A program made the position numbers and the translations under genes. A stretch of 64,000 nucleotides of DNA, from contig OZ026518.1 in assembly GCA_964019695.1 (NCBI GenBank), positions 76,935,912 through 76,999,911 of the forward strand, read 5' to 3'. Source of the DNA: Loripinus fragilis. Its lineage: Eukaryota > Mollusca > Bivalvia > Lucinida > Lucinidae. Within the stretch, counting starts at the first letter, position 1; every line of letters begins with the position of its first letter. Shown in pieces: positions 24,061 through 47,028 of this stretch. Under the pieces are notes generated by a model. The model was not told the DNA's origin and did no database searches. It worked only from the letters and a program-made list of their open reading frames with translations.

Positions 24061-24149
24061 AAAGGGCAAAGATCAAACCACCATATATTTAAATTTCAGC
24101 CAAATCCATCGTGGGCCAAAAAACGGCCAAACCGTTACACGTCCTTTGA

Positions 24150-24496
24150 AGTGTATTATATATGATGTTTTGGAAATTCCAGAGGAAGACTTTCCTTTTG
24201 AAGATATTAGACCAATCGGAATTGATCAGCTTAAACATAATAAAGTCAGGCCATTAAGGTCTGAGGCCAAGACTTTTGTTGGGAAGAAAAAACTATTACA
24301 AAAGGCTAGGACTAAAACAAAAGGTTCAAGTGACCCAGAATTGAAAGCAGTGTTTTTAAAACCAGACCTTTCAAAGAATCAAAGAGCTGATGCGTTTGCA
24401 AAAAGAGAAAGCAGAAGGTCAGACAATGCTGATGGTGCAGAGGAAGAGGGCCATGTAGCGGGTAGGGAACCATTTCCTGGTTCTAAGCCCCAGTAA
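24150..24496 (+). pseudogene. LINE-A ORF1, C-terminal part
   Basis: The frame reads CIIYDVLEIPEEDFPFEDIR, PIGIDQLKHNKVRPLR, then LLQKARTKTKGSSDPELKAV and FLKPDLSKNQRADAFAKR. The order 'I.R.G......RPL.....S...K..LL..A.........VF..PDLT..QR....' is the C-terminal nucleic-acid-binding part of LINE ORF1 proteins (transposase-22-like). It continues the reading interrupted at 21173. Confidence 0.7.
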
Positions 24497-25135
24497 TGTT
24501 TTCGCTAACAGCAAAATGATGTTAATATGTTTATTAACTGTTACAGCTCAAGTTCTTTAGAAGTTTTAAGAGTTTCTGTTGATAATTCAAGTGAGAATAA
24601 GACTTTGATATTCAAATGACTCACAATTTGTTCTTGACATTGTTGAAGATTCACCCACATCTTGCAGCCCCATGAATTTTAGTAATAAAGTTACTTAAAC
24701 CCTGAATAAAAATGTTTCATAGAATAGCGAAAGATTTCTGAGTAGTACTATAAGTTATCTGGACAATAACAATATATAGATAGTGATAATGAGTTGAGTT
24801 ATGACTCAGCTTTGAGTTCCCCAGGTTCGTTGGCCTCAGATGTGACATACATTTATGAAAATTCTTCAGTTCCACAATGTGATAGCTCTGGGGAGAGTAC
24901 ATATAGTTCACAGAGTATTTCTGATTGAGTGGCAGAACATACATTTATAATATTAGTTCAAATGAAACCAGTATAGACAATAAACTTAAGTAAAGAGACC
25001 TCATTTGATGCTGATAGTTCAGGGATCCCATCTCAACCCAGTGATGTCACAGATTGTTCAGATAAATCAGATATGCAGACTAGTGATTCTGACACATTTA
25101 TATATGACTCATCAGGTACTAACTAACAAACAAGT

Positions 25136-25910
25136 ATGTTAAAAGTAGACCATTTCAACCAAAGTAAGGACGAAATAAGAAATCTTGCTATTTACTACAC
25201 AAACTGTGATAGGAATGAGTTACAGTTAGAAATTAATATATATAAACCTGACTTAATTATATTGACCGAAATATTCCCTAAAGGCATTAAATCCACGGAT
25301 ATAATAGGCCAGGAGTTGAAAATAAGTGGTTTTAATTTGATACTAGGTAAAGTAACTGAAAAGTGTAGGTGTGTGTGTATTTATATAAGAAATAGATTGA
25401 CATTTCGTGAATATATACAACTCTAAATAACTCAGCGTTCAGTGAGTCGTATTGGTGTATTTTAAGATTGGACTCAAATCAGCAAATGTTGATAGGAGGT
25501 ATATACCGTAGTCGTAATTGTAGTGCTATAAATTCCAGAAAATTATTAGAACTAATAAACACAGCTGTTAACTTGAAATATGATTACACTGTTTTGGTGG
25601 GCGACTTTAATTACCCAAATATAAGGTAGAAAGACTTACAACACCATATAGTCATACACATCATGAATTTCAATTTATAGAATGTCTAAGAGATAACTTT
25701 TTGAACCAATTCATTAGTCATCCAACAAGATACCGTGAAGGGCAAAGAGCAAACATTCTGGACCTGTTTATTGTAGATAAAACTGAAAATGTTTCTAATA
25801 TTACATATAGATCTAATTTGGGATCCAGTGACCATGTTTCATCTATTGCAGAGCTGAACTGTGCTAAAGATAATGTAGATTCAAAGACAATCAAGAGAAT
25901 TTTTTATAAA
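25136..25910 (+). pseudogene. LINE-A ORF2, endonuclease domain (broken)
   Basis: Fragments in order are LAIYYTNCDRNELQLE, NIYKPDLIILTEIFPK, LLIGGIYRSRN-type sequence, VLVGDFNYPNI, and YREGQRANILDLFIVDK with GSSDHV. These match the apurinic-like endonuclease of LINEs: N-terminal Asn, the TE motif, the GDFN motif, LDL and SDH. Stops and shifts separate them (for example after DFNYPNIR). The element is decayed. Confidence 0.8.
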
Positions 25911-26669
25911 TGAGATTATGATAGTATACAAGACAAATTAAGTGACATTGAATGGAACACTATGGATGAGATGAATGTTGAGGACAGTTGGATTTTTTTC
26001 ATAAAACAAGTGTGTGATAGCATTGAAAAGCATGTTCCATTGAAAAAAGTCAATTTAACTAGGAAAAAAACAGCGGTGGGTGGACTCAGCTTGTTTAAAT
26101 AGTATAAAAGCTAAACATAAAGCTGGAATAGGTATATCCATACTCAAGATAGAACAGACTATTTCAGATATTGTAAAGAGAGAAATCTGTGTACAAAAGT
26201 AACCAGAAACTCCAAGAAGAAATTTGAAAGAAGTATTATTAAAAATGTAAAGGTAGACACAAAAGGATTTTGGGGTAATGTATGAGAAAATACTAAATCT
26301 AAGACTACAGTTTCAGATTTGAAAGACCCAAATGGCCATATAATACGTTGTGACTTAGAAAAGGCAGATCTATTAAATACATTTTTTTGCCTTGGTGTTT
26401 GTAAGTGAACCACCAGGAAAGTTACCAGTATTTGACGTTTGATACCAGGGTACACCAGTGACTAGTTTAAAAACTGATATAGAGGTTTCAACCAAGCAAT
26501 TGAAAAATTTGAATACAAGTTAATCTATGGGCCCTGAAGGAGTTCACCCACTTTTATAACGTGAAACTGGGACATTGCAAATATACCATTGCAAAAAAAT
26601 GTTGACAGAACATTTGAAGAAGGTTGTGTACCAAGTTTATGTAAAGATGCAAATATTTCTGCCCTATAC

Positions 26670-28050
26670 AATAATAAAGGAGAAAAAAAGTAAAACCACA
26701 AATAATAGACCAGTGAGCTTAACATGTTTGCCAAGTAGATTATGTGAAAAAAAAGTCAGAGATAATATTATGAAACATATGAATGACAATAATCTATTTA
26801 GTACTTGCCAATATGGCTTTAGAAAGAAGAGGAGCTGTGTTTTACAATTGTTAGATGTGTTAGATGACTGGAGTAAATATTATGATGAAAGTAAACAAAT
26901 AGACAATTTATAACTTGACAGAAAGAAAGCATTTGATACGATTCCACATGATAGACTTTTCTTGAAGTTAAAGAGGTATGGTTTTGATGGACAATTATTA
27001 AATTGGATCAAGGACTTTTTAAGTAGAAGACAAAGAGTTATGTTAAATGGAAAATGTTCAGGATGGAAATAGTCACATCCCGTGTGCCCCAGGGATCAGT
27101 CCTGGGTCTATTCTCTTCATAATATATGTAAATGACATTCCTGACAGTCTTCAAAATTTTTGTAAATTTTTTGCAGACGATACCAAAGTTTACACAGCAG
27201 TGGACAAAAAAAGTGATCAGGAGAGTTTACAACAAGATTTACTTAAGCTGAGTGAATGGAGTAGAATTTGAGTATTGGAGTTTTCAATTCAGAAATGTAA
27301 ACTAGTACAATATGGAAATGCAAAATATAATTTTGAATACAAACTAAAAGACAAAGATGGAAACTTGCACGCTTTACCTAAAGACACAAAGGAGAAGAAT
27401 CTTGGCATATGGTTTCAAAATAACTTCAAATTTGATGAACATATTAATTACATAGTGAATAGAGCAAATAGGCCCTTCCCGCATAATTGAAAGATTGTTG
27501 AGTGGACGAAAAGAATCAAATCAATCAATCAATCAATATACTAAAAAGAATATTCAATTGATAGAAAATGTTCAGCACAGAGCTACTAGAATATTACCAG
27601 AATTGAAAGGATTATCTTATGGCAAAAGATTGGAATCATTGAAATTACCTACAATGCATTATAGAAGCAAGAGATATGATTTAATATAATTGTTTAAAAT
27701 AGTACATGGATATGAAAACATAAAACCTGATAAATTTTTTGAACTCAATCATAACTGCACAAGAGGACATTTATTCAAAATAGTTAAGCCAAGATGTGAG
27801 AAAACACTAAGATTAAATAGTTTCCTACGTAAAGACATTGTGTGCAGTGATACTGTATTTAAATTCGAATCTCGACTTGATAAGGTTCTATTGCCAGAAA
27901 GATACATTCTGGCAGAGATTTACTGAAAACACATCGTTAATACCCGGAACCGGAAAAACAGGAAAAAGTATAGAGACTGTTCAGAGGGAGTAGACAAGCT
28001 CAAAAGAGCTTACACGACTCTATAAATCAGGAATCAAGAATCAAATAGTA
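26670..28050 (+). pseudogene. LINE-A ORF2, reverse transcriptase and 3' end (broken)
   Basis: RT blocks appear in order: NNRPVSLTCLPSRLCEK, NLFSTCQYGFRKKRSC, DRKKAFDTIPHDRLFLKLKR, a shifted region matching GxPQGS (CAPGISPGSILFIIYVND), then FCKFFADDTKVYTAVD with the catalytic FADD, and QHRATRILPELKGLSYGKRL. The C-terminal part ends about 27926. The 3' end carries GAATCAAGAATCAAAT. Multiple in-frame stops make it inactive. A SINE tail interrupts it at 27482-27537. Confidence 0.85.
27482..27537 (+). mobile_element. Severely 5'-truncated SINE tail inside LINE-A ORF2
   Basis: TAATTGAAAGATTGTTGAGT, 'ggacgaaaagaatcaaatc' and AATCAATCAATCAA equal the last ~50 bases of the tRNA-derived SINE (compare 18562-18600 and 40226-40265). 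Neither tRNA head nor body is present. Confidence 0.75.
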
Positions 28051-28143
28051 TAAAACTGACAACTCATAAATTTCTAGCCAATGTACTCTTTTCATACATT
28101 TCATAAATAAAAATATAATAATACGGTTTAGTCCCTTTATAAC

Positions 28144-29160
28144 TATACTGCTCAACACAAGTTTAGCACGGATTTTAATACGATGTCCCACTTTGAATGA
28201 ACATGAACCATTTTATTTAATGTAATCAACATGTATGGGGATCTTGAAATTTACATTTTTTCGTTTCCGCCAGACAAAAAGTTATCTGGTTAGGCGTCAG
28301 TGGATCGACGTTAAGTTTGATGTCATGGGCATGCAAACGATACACGTCTACACCTGAAATTAAACATTTTGATTCTAGAGTAAAGCCAAAGGTTCTGAAT
28401 GATGAAAAACGTTAAAAACGTCAAAGTTTAATACCCGTTTATGTCACGTTTTACCGTTCCATTATGACGTTAAAATGGCATTTTTACACTTCTTGACTTT
28501 TCAGCGAACTGAATCAAGAGAACATGTAATTTGTTTGATGTTAGATTGGCACAAGCACCCGGAACATGTCTGTAGTTTGTCCTTTGAAACCGTCTTCTTT
28601 AGATAGCGTTATCGCCTTAATTTAGCCTCAACTTCAGATTAACGTCACTTTTTATGAATTAAATACCATGAGAAAAATTTTTATAAACTTACCTTTCCTT
28701 AAACTGTCTCTCTTTTGGCATCCTATTAAACACGAAAACCCTTTCAATTAAGCATGCCTACACAGCGAAAACAGTACTGTTTTTGACTTGTAAACGTCAT
28801 TATAACAACGACGTTAGTTGTTTTCAAGACTAAACTTTTGCTACTTATGCTCAATGGAGACGACCTTTGTCTTTTTTTCAGAATGGCCAATTCGATCAAG
28901 CTGTAAAAGAAGAGACTTTATAAACCGATGCTGCATCAATTTTGTATTGCCATTAATGGAGTTGAAACACGTTTTTGACCCCTCTCTTGTTTTAAGCAAC
29001 GAACGACGCAATAGAAATCCAATTAAAGTACACCAATTGCTTCCTCAACTTTATCACATACCAAACCATCATTTCAGTAGATATTTTATAACTTTAAACC
29101 ATTTGCTCAAATAAAAATTAATTTTTATTTATCCATGCTAAACTTTTGTTGAGCAGTATA
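28144..29160. mobile_element. Tc1/mariner-type non-autonomous element, ~1.0 kb
   Basis: The terminal inverted repeats TATACTGCTCAACACAAGTT (left) and AACTTTTGTTGAGCAGTATA (right) extend over about 30 bases (...AGCACGGAT / ATCCATGCT...). Both ends finish in TA, as expected for a TA target site. The interior holds one 98-codon frame with no transposase features, so it is non-autonomous. The superfamily is inferred from the TIR form and the TA ends. Confidence 0.75.
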
Positions 29161-29209
29161 TGTTTGTGGTTCAAAGGAATGGACCTTTTAAGTGAATTGT
29201 GTCATAACG

Positions 29210-29697
29210 CAGGGCTCACCCTGCCATTAGCCATTGTAGCCATTTGCTACTAATATGTAGAGGGGCTACAAGTATAAGTCATTGGCTAAAAGTACAGTCT
29301 ATTTGGTTCAAAAATTACATATTTGCGAAAAAGCGTATTTTGATCAGCTTTTGGATTTTCCAATATTGCTTTTATTACAATCCATCACACATTGTTATTG
29401 TGCCATATTTTACTCTTTAGGTGCTGGATTTTTTCAATACCATCAGAGTGTCAAACAGTTTGGATCCAAATCAGGCTCAACCTTTTGTCAGGCCTGATCT
29501 TGGTCCAAACTGTTTGCAATGGTTATTAGCAGACAACAAAAGTCCCCCCCTAGAAGGCAAAGTGTTAAATACAAAACAACTTGTTGATACTTCTTTCTGG
29601 CTAAAACCTTGGCTAAAGTTAATTTCATTTGGCTCCAACTTTTTCCATTTGGCTAAAATGTTGGCTACAACACATTCTGAGCCAGGGAAGGCCCTGT
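29210..29697 (+). mobile_element. hAT-like MITE R3 carrying a fold-back H1, copy 1
   Basis: The ends are CAGGGCTCACCCTGCCATTA and 'gccagggaaggccctg'. The body has GGCTACAAGTATAAGTCATT, 'ggctaaaagtaca' and, near the right end, GGCTAAAATGTTGGCTACAA. A second copy is at 42648-43104. In both, an H1 fold-back sits at the same internal position (here 29415-29572). Confidence 0.7.
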
Positions 29698-29929
29698 AAT
29701 GGACAATTGTACAAAGGAATAACAGGAAAATGACCGTAGTCCTAAAATTCTTTTGTAAAAAGTCCATGGTAAAATTTTTTTGGGATCCACAACATAGCCA
29801 TGCTATATCCAAACCTGTGTTATATAACAAGGTGTGTTATAAAGGGACTGCAGTGTATAGACATATTCTAAATATCTGCTAAAAAAAGCCTGGAATATCA
29901 AAGAGAAGATTGCAGCATATAAAGGATGG

Positions 29930-30142
29930 TTAACTCTTTGCCCCCCTAGTGCCGTCTGCTGATAACCTTTGCAAACAGTTTGGACCCAGATCATGCCCGA
30001 CAAAATGTCGGGCCTGATCTCGATCCAAACTGTTTGACACTCTGAATGTATAACTGAAAGAATTTTTCCAAAAAGTTGATTTTGAAAAAAAATCAGCAGA
30101 CGACAAAAAAGCATGCAAAATTACCCAGTAGGCAAAGAGTTA
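29930..30142 (-). repeat. Fold-back element H1
   Basis: It contains AACCTTTGCAAACAGTTTGG, the palindrome GCCCGACAAAATGTCGGGC and GATCCAAACTGTTTGACACT, then 'gttgattttgaaaaaaaatcagcagacgac'. Ends 'taactctttgcc' and 'ggcaaagagtta' are inverted to each other, so the complete element is here. Confidence 0.8.
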
Positions 30143-30476
30143 AACACTTTGTCACATATTCTTTGGCTTTCTGGGTAAAAAAGACATAATGTTTCATGTG
30201 AATCTTCTGCCAGCAGACGATTCATGATTTACATGAAAAACAAGCCTTATTTGTCTGTTTTTTAAAGCAATGACAAAATTTAAACATTAAAACATCAAAT
30301 ACTTGCAGCAGAAGACTTTTTCAATTTATTTAGCTGCTTTAAATCACAAAATAAGGCTCAATATTTCATATGAATTTTGACAATTTAAGTGAACTGTCAA
30401 ACCATTTTAACAAAATTTGTTGTCTGGAGCAGTCATGATACACTGGATTTAACTCATTTTAACTCATCAGTTAACA

Positions 30477-30576
30477 GTATCGCGTCTCGTGGATAAGGCT
30501 ATACCATTGGATCACCCGAGACACTTCTCGTCGTGGGTGATCTGATGGTATGACCTCATCCACTTGATGTGATACA
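30477..30576. repeat. Fold-back H9
   Basis: Arms read GTGGATAAGGCTATACCATT with 'ggatcaccc', and GGGTGATCTGATGGTATGAC with 'ctcatccac'. It is an isolated hairpin just beyond the 3' end of the sirtuin gene. Confidence 0.7.
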
Positions 30577-30632
30577 GTACGCCAAATCAAGTTACTATTA
30601 TATCAATGGAAATCTCATGCCATGACTCAAAT

Positions 30633-30843
30633 TACAATAAAATCTGTCTTAAGCGGCCACTTAAAAATAGACAAAACAAAGGTGTTAATGGAAAATGGTA
30701 GCTTAATGTAGGTTGAAAGTATAGCAGAATGCTCCACTTGGAGCATTCTGCAATACCTTTGACCTGCATTAAGCAATAATCAGTCTTGAAAACCATTTTT
30801 TGGTCTTCATTTTGAGTGACCGCTTAAGACAGGTTTTAGTGTA
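30633..30843. mobile_element. pogo/Tc1-type MITE at the sirtuin 3' end
   Basis: The ends are TACAATAAAATCTGTCTTAA and TTAAGACAGGTTTTAGTGTA, with internal palindrome GAATGCTCCACTTGGAGCAT. The right end stops three bases before the AATAAA-bearing 3' UTR of the sirtuin gene, so transcript cleavage probably falls inside it. Confidence 0.8.
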
Positions 30844-30845
30844 TG

Positions 30846-30851
30846 TTTATT
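30846..30851 (-). promoter_or_regulatory. Polyadenylation hexamer AATAAA of the sirtuin gene
   Basis: AATAAA on the minus strand starts 9 bases after the sirtuin stop codon. No other AATAAA lies closer. With ordinary spacing, cleavage would occur about 10-30 bases further on, inside the MITE. Confidence 0.6.
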
Positions 30852-30860
30852 TCTTGAATA

Positions 30861-42021
<11,161 letters not shown>

Positions 42022-42445
42022 TCCGAAACACCTACTTTTTCTGACCTGTCAGTCAACACTCCTGTATACAAAAAGACAATATATGTATACTTCAACTTTG
42101 ACACAGGCCTCCAGATAAGAGTGCATAATCAAAAATTTAATTTTGAAAATATGGAAGGCGCATACGGAAGATGAAGATAAAGATTGTTTACCGATGAAAC
42201 ACCAAAAGTGACAATCATTCACCAGGACATGATGTATAACAACCATGCAACCAGCAGGTTAGCAAAGAGGTAGTTCATGAACTCGAATTTTGAGATATAG
42301 CTGTCATGCAAATATAAACAATTTGCAGTAGAGTGTCAGGAATTTTAATACTGATTGGCAGTTTGGGATGTTTAAAAGAGGTAAAGACAAGGGACATGAT
42401 ACTTGGAAAATGTAAATTTCCAAATAGCTTTCATTATTCAGTAAT

Positions 42446-42510
42446 ATATGTTGTAGGTACACATTGGAATTGCCTCTTTGAGGCAATTCCAATGTGTAAA
42501 TACAACATAT
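42446..42510. repeat. Hairpin upstream of the sirtuin start
   Basis: ACACATTGGAATTGCCTC and GAGGCAATTCCAATGTGT form a near-perfect stem, with ATATGTTGTA and TACAACATAT as outer arms. The outer words match H6, but the core is different. Confidence 0.8.
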
Positions 42511-42647
42511 GCCTTTTCAATAAATGAGTTTTTCACCATAAGCTTTTTTTAAACAAATTCTCAACCGCTTTAATTTATTCAAAGAAATGAGCATGTAGAA
42601 ATGAACAACTTTTCATGTAGTTTGTCATGCACCTGGATGACAATAAT

Positions 42648-43104
42648 CAGGGCTCACCCTGCCATTAGCCATTTTCTACTAATAATGTAGAGTGGCTACA
42701 AATATAAGTCATTGGCTAAAAGTACACTCTAGGTGGTTCAAAAATTACATTTTTGCGAAAAAGTGTATTTTGATCAGCTGATTTTCCAATATTGCTTTTA
42801 TTATTCCTTCACTATTCATTATTTTGCCATATTTACTCTTTGGATACTGGATTTTTTCAATACCATCAGTGTGTCAAACAGTTTGGATCAAGATCAGGCC
42901 TGACGTTTTGTTAGGCCTGATCTGGGTCCAAACTGTTTGCAAAGGTTATCAGCAGATGACAAAAGTTGCCATTAGCTGGCAAAGAGTTAAATACATACTA
43001 CTCTCTGGCTAAAACCTTGGCTAAAGTCAATTTCATTTGGCTCCAACTTTTTCCATTTGGCTAAAGTGTTGGCTACAACAAATTTTGAGCTAGAGTAAGC
43101 CCTG
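42648..43104 (+). mobile_element. hAT-like MITE R3 carrying a fold-back H1, copy 2
   Basis: It starts CAGGGCTCACCCTGCCATTA and ends 'gagtaagccctg', with the same internal order as 29210-29697. The H1 fold-back (about 42835-42992) sits at the same place as in copy 1. Confidence 0.7.
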
Positions 43105-45054
43105 CGATAGCAGACTGTCTTTTTTATTCTGGCAGCTTAACTTGAGATGTTTCATGGGAGTATACATGTATTGCTAAACTGCTAGTTGTGTGGTTGCGAT
43201 GATGATGGACACTTCTGACCTAGATAAAAAAAAGGAAGTAGCTACAGGTACGGGCCCGTACCCCTAGACTACCATTCTAGAGGTACGGTCCCGTATCTCT
43301 AGTCTCCGAGTCTAGGGATACGGGCCCGTACCTGTAGACAGTCCACTGTGGATTGGCTAGGGGTACGGCTCTAAAATTTCAATACATGTATAATGTTGTA
43401 ACTTATTTTACCTTTTGAGATGTATAATCCAACAATAAATCTAGTTCCAAATTAAATCCATTTCGAGGAAAAGGGATGTACTGAGGTAAAGATAATATAC
43501 TTAATTCATGGCTAAATCACTAATAATTGCTCATAAGAAAGGCTTACATAGCCTCCACATCATGCACATATGGAAGGAAACGGGCAAACACGTAAACAGA
43601 AATTTACATTGTTTCTCTCTTTCCATTTCCTCATGCTTTAAACTTATTTTCGTTATTTCACTGTACCTTGTGTCAGCGTTGAACGACTTTTTTGGCATCC
43701 GACGTTGAGCTGTCTCCACTGCGACGATTGAGTAAACACTTAATAATCTTGGCATTTGGCAGAAAAAGTGTAAAATTGTTGCCCTATATGGACTTTGAGC
43801 CATTTTGACCAGATGACTTAGTATGTTTATGGAATGGTAATTTAATGGATGGATGCCCAGGTATTAACAGTGTTCAATCTAGAGCGCGCCATTGCGCCAT
43901 TGACCCCTTTTAAAGGCAACTGGCGCAAGTTCGATGTCTACTGGGGCCGAAATGGCTCTTTGCGAATCCTGTGAGGTTCGAAAATATGCAACAATTTCAG
44001 CTAAAAAACGTAAAAATCGCCATAAAACATCGTGGTGAAAAGCAAATACAATTTTTACTTGGTTTCCCTTTAATTTAACACGGAAGTAGAGCTTTTAATG
44101 AAAAAGGGGAACCAATCTACTATGACTGTTAGCATACTGATCGTGCAACTACGATTTAAAAAAACAAAACAAAAAAAAACCCTTCCATTGCATTATATGG
44201 CCCCCTGGGTGTTGTGTCGTCTAAAGATCTGCAAACAGTCGTGGTTTGCTTCTTTTATTTTAACAGATAATTCCCCTGAAAGAGTTACATTTAAAACTTG
44301 TCCAGATAAATTTATCAAACAGCTAATAAAATAGCTAGCTTAGTAGTATACATCTGTGTATAAAATGGGACTCAATTGAGATGGAAAATTAAAGAGGTAA
44401 GATTTTACTTTGGCTATCTTCATCTTTCTTGTCTATCAGACCTGAAGGAGCTGGTACTTGGTGTAGGTTTCAGTAGTTCCAAGTACCCCACCCCCCTTCT
44501 TCAGATTTTCTATCTTACCCCCACTTTATGTTGGCCGGGGAAAAGGGCTGGGGGTGAACAAAAAATCATTATGTATAGGGGAACCCCTGCCCAATTTTTT
44601 TTTTCAGTCTGTTGACTTGGTCATTTTCAAGCAAATTCTATAAAGGGGGAGACCCTGCCCAAAATTGTTCAGGATGGGTTGGCCTCTAAAGTCATTATTC
44701 AAGCATTTTATTTGTGCTTCCCCCTTCCATTTTAATGGTTGCTGCAGGTAGTATACACCAAAAATATTTTCAAAATCAACAATTAACTAGGTATAATGTA
44801 CCATGGACATTCTCTTTCTTATACCCATATACTATACACTGGGTATTTTTAAATATAATCAGTCTTATAAGTAATTTACTGTTTTATCACCTATTTATGT
44901 GAGGGCCCCTTCTTTTTCTAAATGACCCCCTATTTTAGGTTGGATGGGCCCGGTCGGCCCCCTTTGCTGCAATCCTAGATTGAACACTGTATTAACTGTG
45001 CCGTGGCGCAAGAAAAGCTGTCAGACAAATTTAAATAATAGAGCTGTGATGCGA

Positions 45055-45570
45055 GCATAGCGAGTAAACCTGTCTTTGGAGTTTCCATAAAGTGATATTC
45101 AGGCCATTCTGCTCAGATTGAAATTTTGTTCATAGCAAGACTAGATATGATACTTTTCAATAAACCTGTGAATCATATTTGCATGTGCGGATCCAGAAAG
45201 TTTGTCAGAGGGGGTCCAACACTGACAACATTTTGTTTTTTAGTTGATGGGATGGAGAGAGGATCGAAATGCCACTAGAAGTGGGCCATTATCGGCCTGC
45301 CAGCGAAATGCCATTTAAATGGCGTTTCGCTGGCGGGCTGATGATGGCCCATTATTAAATGCTGGATTGGTGGCTGTGGTTTTTCAGGGAATCCGGACCA
45401 GTATTGCTAAGGAACCCTATATTTTTGTAATTTTCCAGGGGGGGGGTCCAGACCCCCTGTCCCCCCATCTGGATCCGCACATGATTTGCACTGATCAGAC
45501 TGCGCAGGCTGGTCTGTGTCTTTGTTGTTCGTAAATACCTAAGACAGGTTTTTCACGAGCGGGGCCCATT
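45055..45570 (+). repeat. Fold-back H4 split by a MITE
   Basis: GAAATTTTGTTCATAGCAAG and 'aaacctgtctttg' lie to the left, TGATCAGACTGCGCAGGCTG and AAGACAGGTTTTTCACGAG to the right, of the MITE at 45182-45483. Confidence 0.7.
45182..45483. mobile_element. CATGYGCGGATCC-type MITE
   Basis: The ends CATGTGCGGATCCAG and CTGGATCCGCACATG are perfectly inverted. ATTTG is duplicated on both sides (45177-45181, 45484-45488). The interior has a G-run followed by GTCCAGACCCC and a nested palindrome (GCGAAATGCCATTTAAATGG). Relatives are at 58269-58552 and 59294-59596. Confidence 0.8.
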
Positions 45571-46107
45571 TAAAGTAAATTTGTGTTTCTTTGGATTATA
45601 AAAGAAGACAATAGTTGTGTATTCACTGCAGACGAGCAATTAGGGGGCGCTATAAAGAAAATATTTAATTGGTTTTTCGCATTTTATCCACATTTTTACC
45701 TTTACAATTGATCGCTGGCTCCCTTTCACCTGTCAAAGATGGCGACCAAACAGATATGAATTTTGTTGGATTAGATTATCTCAAACGGTAAAATGATCGA
45801 CTGTTACCAAATATAGCTGAAATTTTAGAGCCGAACCTCTAGCCAACCCTCAGTGGACTGTCTACAGGTACGGGCCTGTATCCCTAGACTCGTAGTCTAG
45901 AGATACCCGACCGTACCTGTAGACTTGCTGTCTAGGGATACGGGCCCGTAGCCACTTCCAAAAAAAAAAACAGTGTTAGAGCATGATAGGAAAGATAGAA
46001 ACATAGTTGATAGAAAGGCAGAAAAAAGTGTAGATTTATTCAATGCAATTCACTCTTCAGTCCCTAACCAATCTGGCTCCGAGTGGCAGCACCAGGACAC
46101 ACTTAGT

Positions 46108-46133
46108 CCCCCCCCCCCCCCCCCCCCCCCCCC
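46108..46133 (+). repeat. Poly-C run
   Basis: About 26 C in a row, length likely unstable. Confidence 0.9.
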
Positions 46134-46259
46134 AGCTAAGGACCTCATTAAAGCAACATTGACTTACATGACCGGCCCTTATAGTTTAATACCAAGGAAA
46201 GCTCTGTTTGAAGGATGTCAAACTGGGAGCTTCAGCTCCATTGGCTGGTAAAGAGTTCC

Positions 46260-46860
46260 AGTGACAAACAGAGCGAGGGAAGGAGCTAAAATTGTATTAT
46301 TCTGGACTAGCATTTCAGAAAGCTAATACTTGTTTAAACTTTCCGAGAAATCATCGAACCTGTTAGCCAATAAGTAATAAAAGTAACCACAAACTCAATT
46401 TATTGGCTTAGAGAGCCATGCACACTTACTAATGCATCAGATATTGTCTCTCGGACTCAAATTTTGCTAATTCATCACAATATTTCAATTGTGAAATATA
46501 AACATCAGTGTCATCAAACGCTTTCAAAAGCACGAAGACTAGCCGTACGTATCTCGTGTTTCTGCTCACATCTCTACACCTGAGCCGAGACCTATACAGG
46601 TGGTTCTCACAACTCTTAATTCTCGATATAGATACAAAAAAATACAGATTGGACCCATGTTAATCAATGAACAGGAATGAGATATCCTGTTAACTACCAC
46701 ATTTTAACACTTTTGGCCCCTGAAGGTTGGCCGGTACGTAGAATCACTGGAAATCATTTTTCACCCGAAACCACCGAAACATTGAAAGTATTCCGTTTCC
46801 TTGCAAATCTAAGGCGAAGTTTTTGTGCCAGTAAAATACAAATAAGTCCCCTCCCCCAGT
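46260..46860. other. No recognised feature
   Basis: No frame or repeat here could be assigned. Confidence 0.4.
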
Positions 46861-46869
46861 TGCTCAGGC

Positions 46870-47028
46870 TGATATCCGTTCTAAGGCGGTGGTTCTGAAT
46901 TGTTGCTGATTCATTGTTTATTGTTGCTGCCATTGGTTGTGGGGGTTCTTTGTTTGGTCCTTGTTTTGATATGCAGTTCTTAGTGTCCTCTCTAGTTAAG
47001 CAATCATCTTGATTGGAAAGAGAGAGAG
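46870..47028 (+). repeat. Dispersed repeat R4, left half
   Basis: TTGTTGCTGATTCATTG, 'gtgtcctctctagtt' and GCAATCATCTTGATTGGAAA match 59050-59180. The repeat is cut at a GA-run by element B and resumes at 48414. Confidence 0.7.

Larger units (their letters stand above)
21162..24149. mobile_element. ~3.0-kb TIR-bounded insertion splitting LINE-A ORF1
   Basis: The two ends carry perfect inverted repeats of 21 bases (21162-21182 and 24129-24149), with core GGACGTGTAACGGTT. Subterminal words ATGGCCCAC and GTGGGCCA are also inverted. The interior has a (GA)n run (about 21757-21800) and an inverted GCGGAACCGG/CGGTTCCGCATGCGG pair (about 21428 and 21501). No recognisable transposase is present. LINE ORF1 is readable on both sides. 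I could not fix a target-site duplication because the flanking LINE bases partly overlap the inverted repeat. Confidence 0.7.
43234..45959. mobile_element. Array-terminated TIR element C, ~2.7 kb
   Basis: The left end GGAAGTAGCTACAGGTACGG and right end 'cgggcccgta' GTAGCCACTTCC are inverted. About 150 bases at each end are inverted copies of TACGGGCCCGTA-type and TCTAGAC-type units, ending inward at GGCTCTAAAATTTCA / TGAAATTTTAGAGCC. A-runs lie on both sides (eight A before 43234; eleven A from 45960), compatible with an 8-bp duplication. The interior has an H4 fold-back split by a further MITE, but no transposase frame. Confidence 0.8.

Noticed and set aside
45973..46251. 92-codon frame with poly-Pro
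   Set aside because: The proline run is the poly-C tract and nothing else in the frame looks like a protein.
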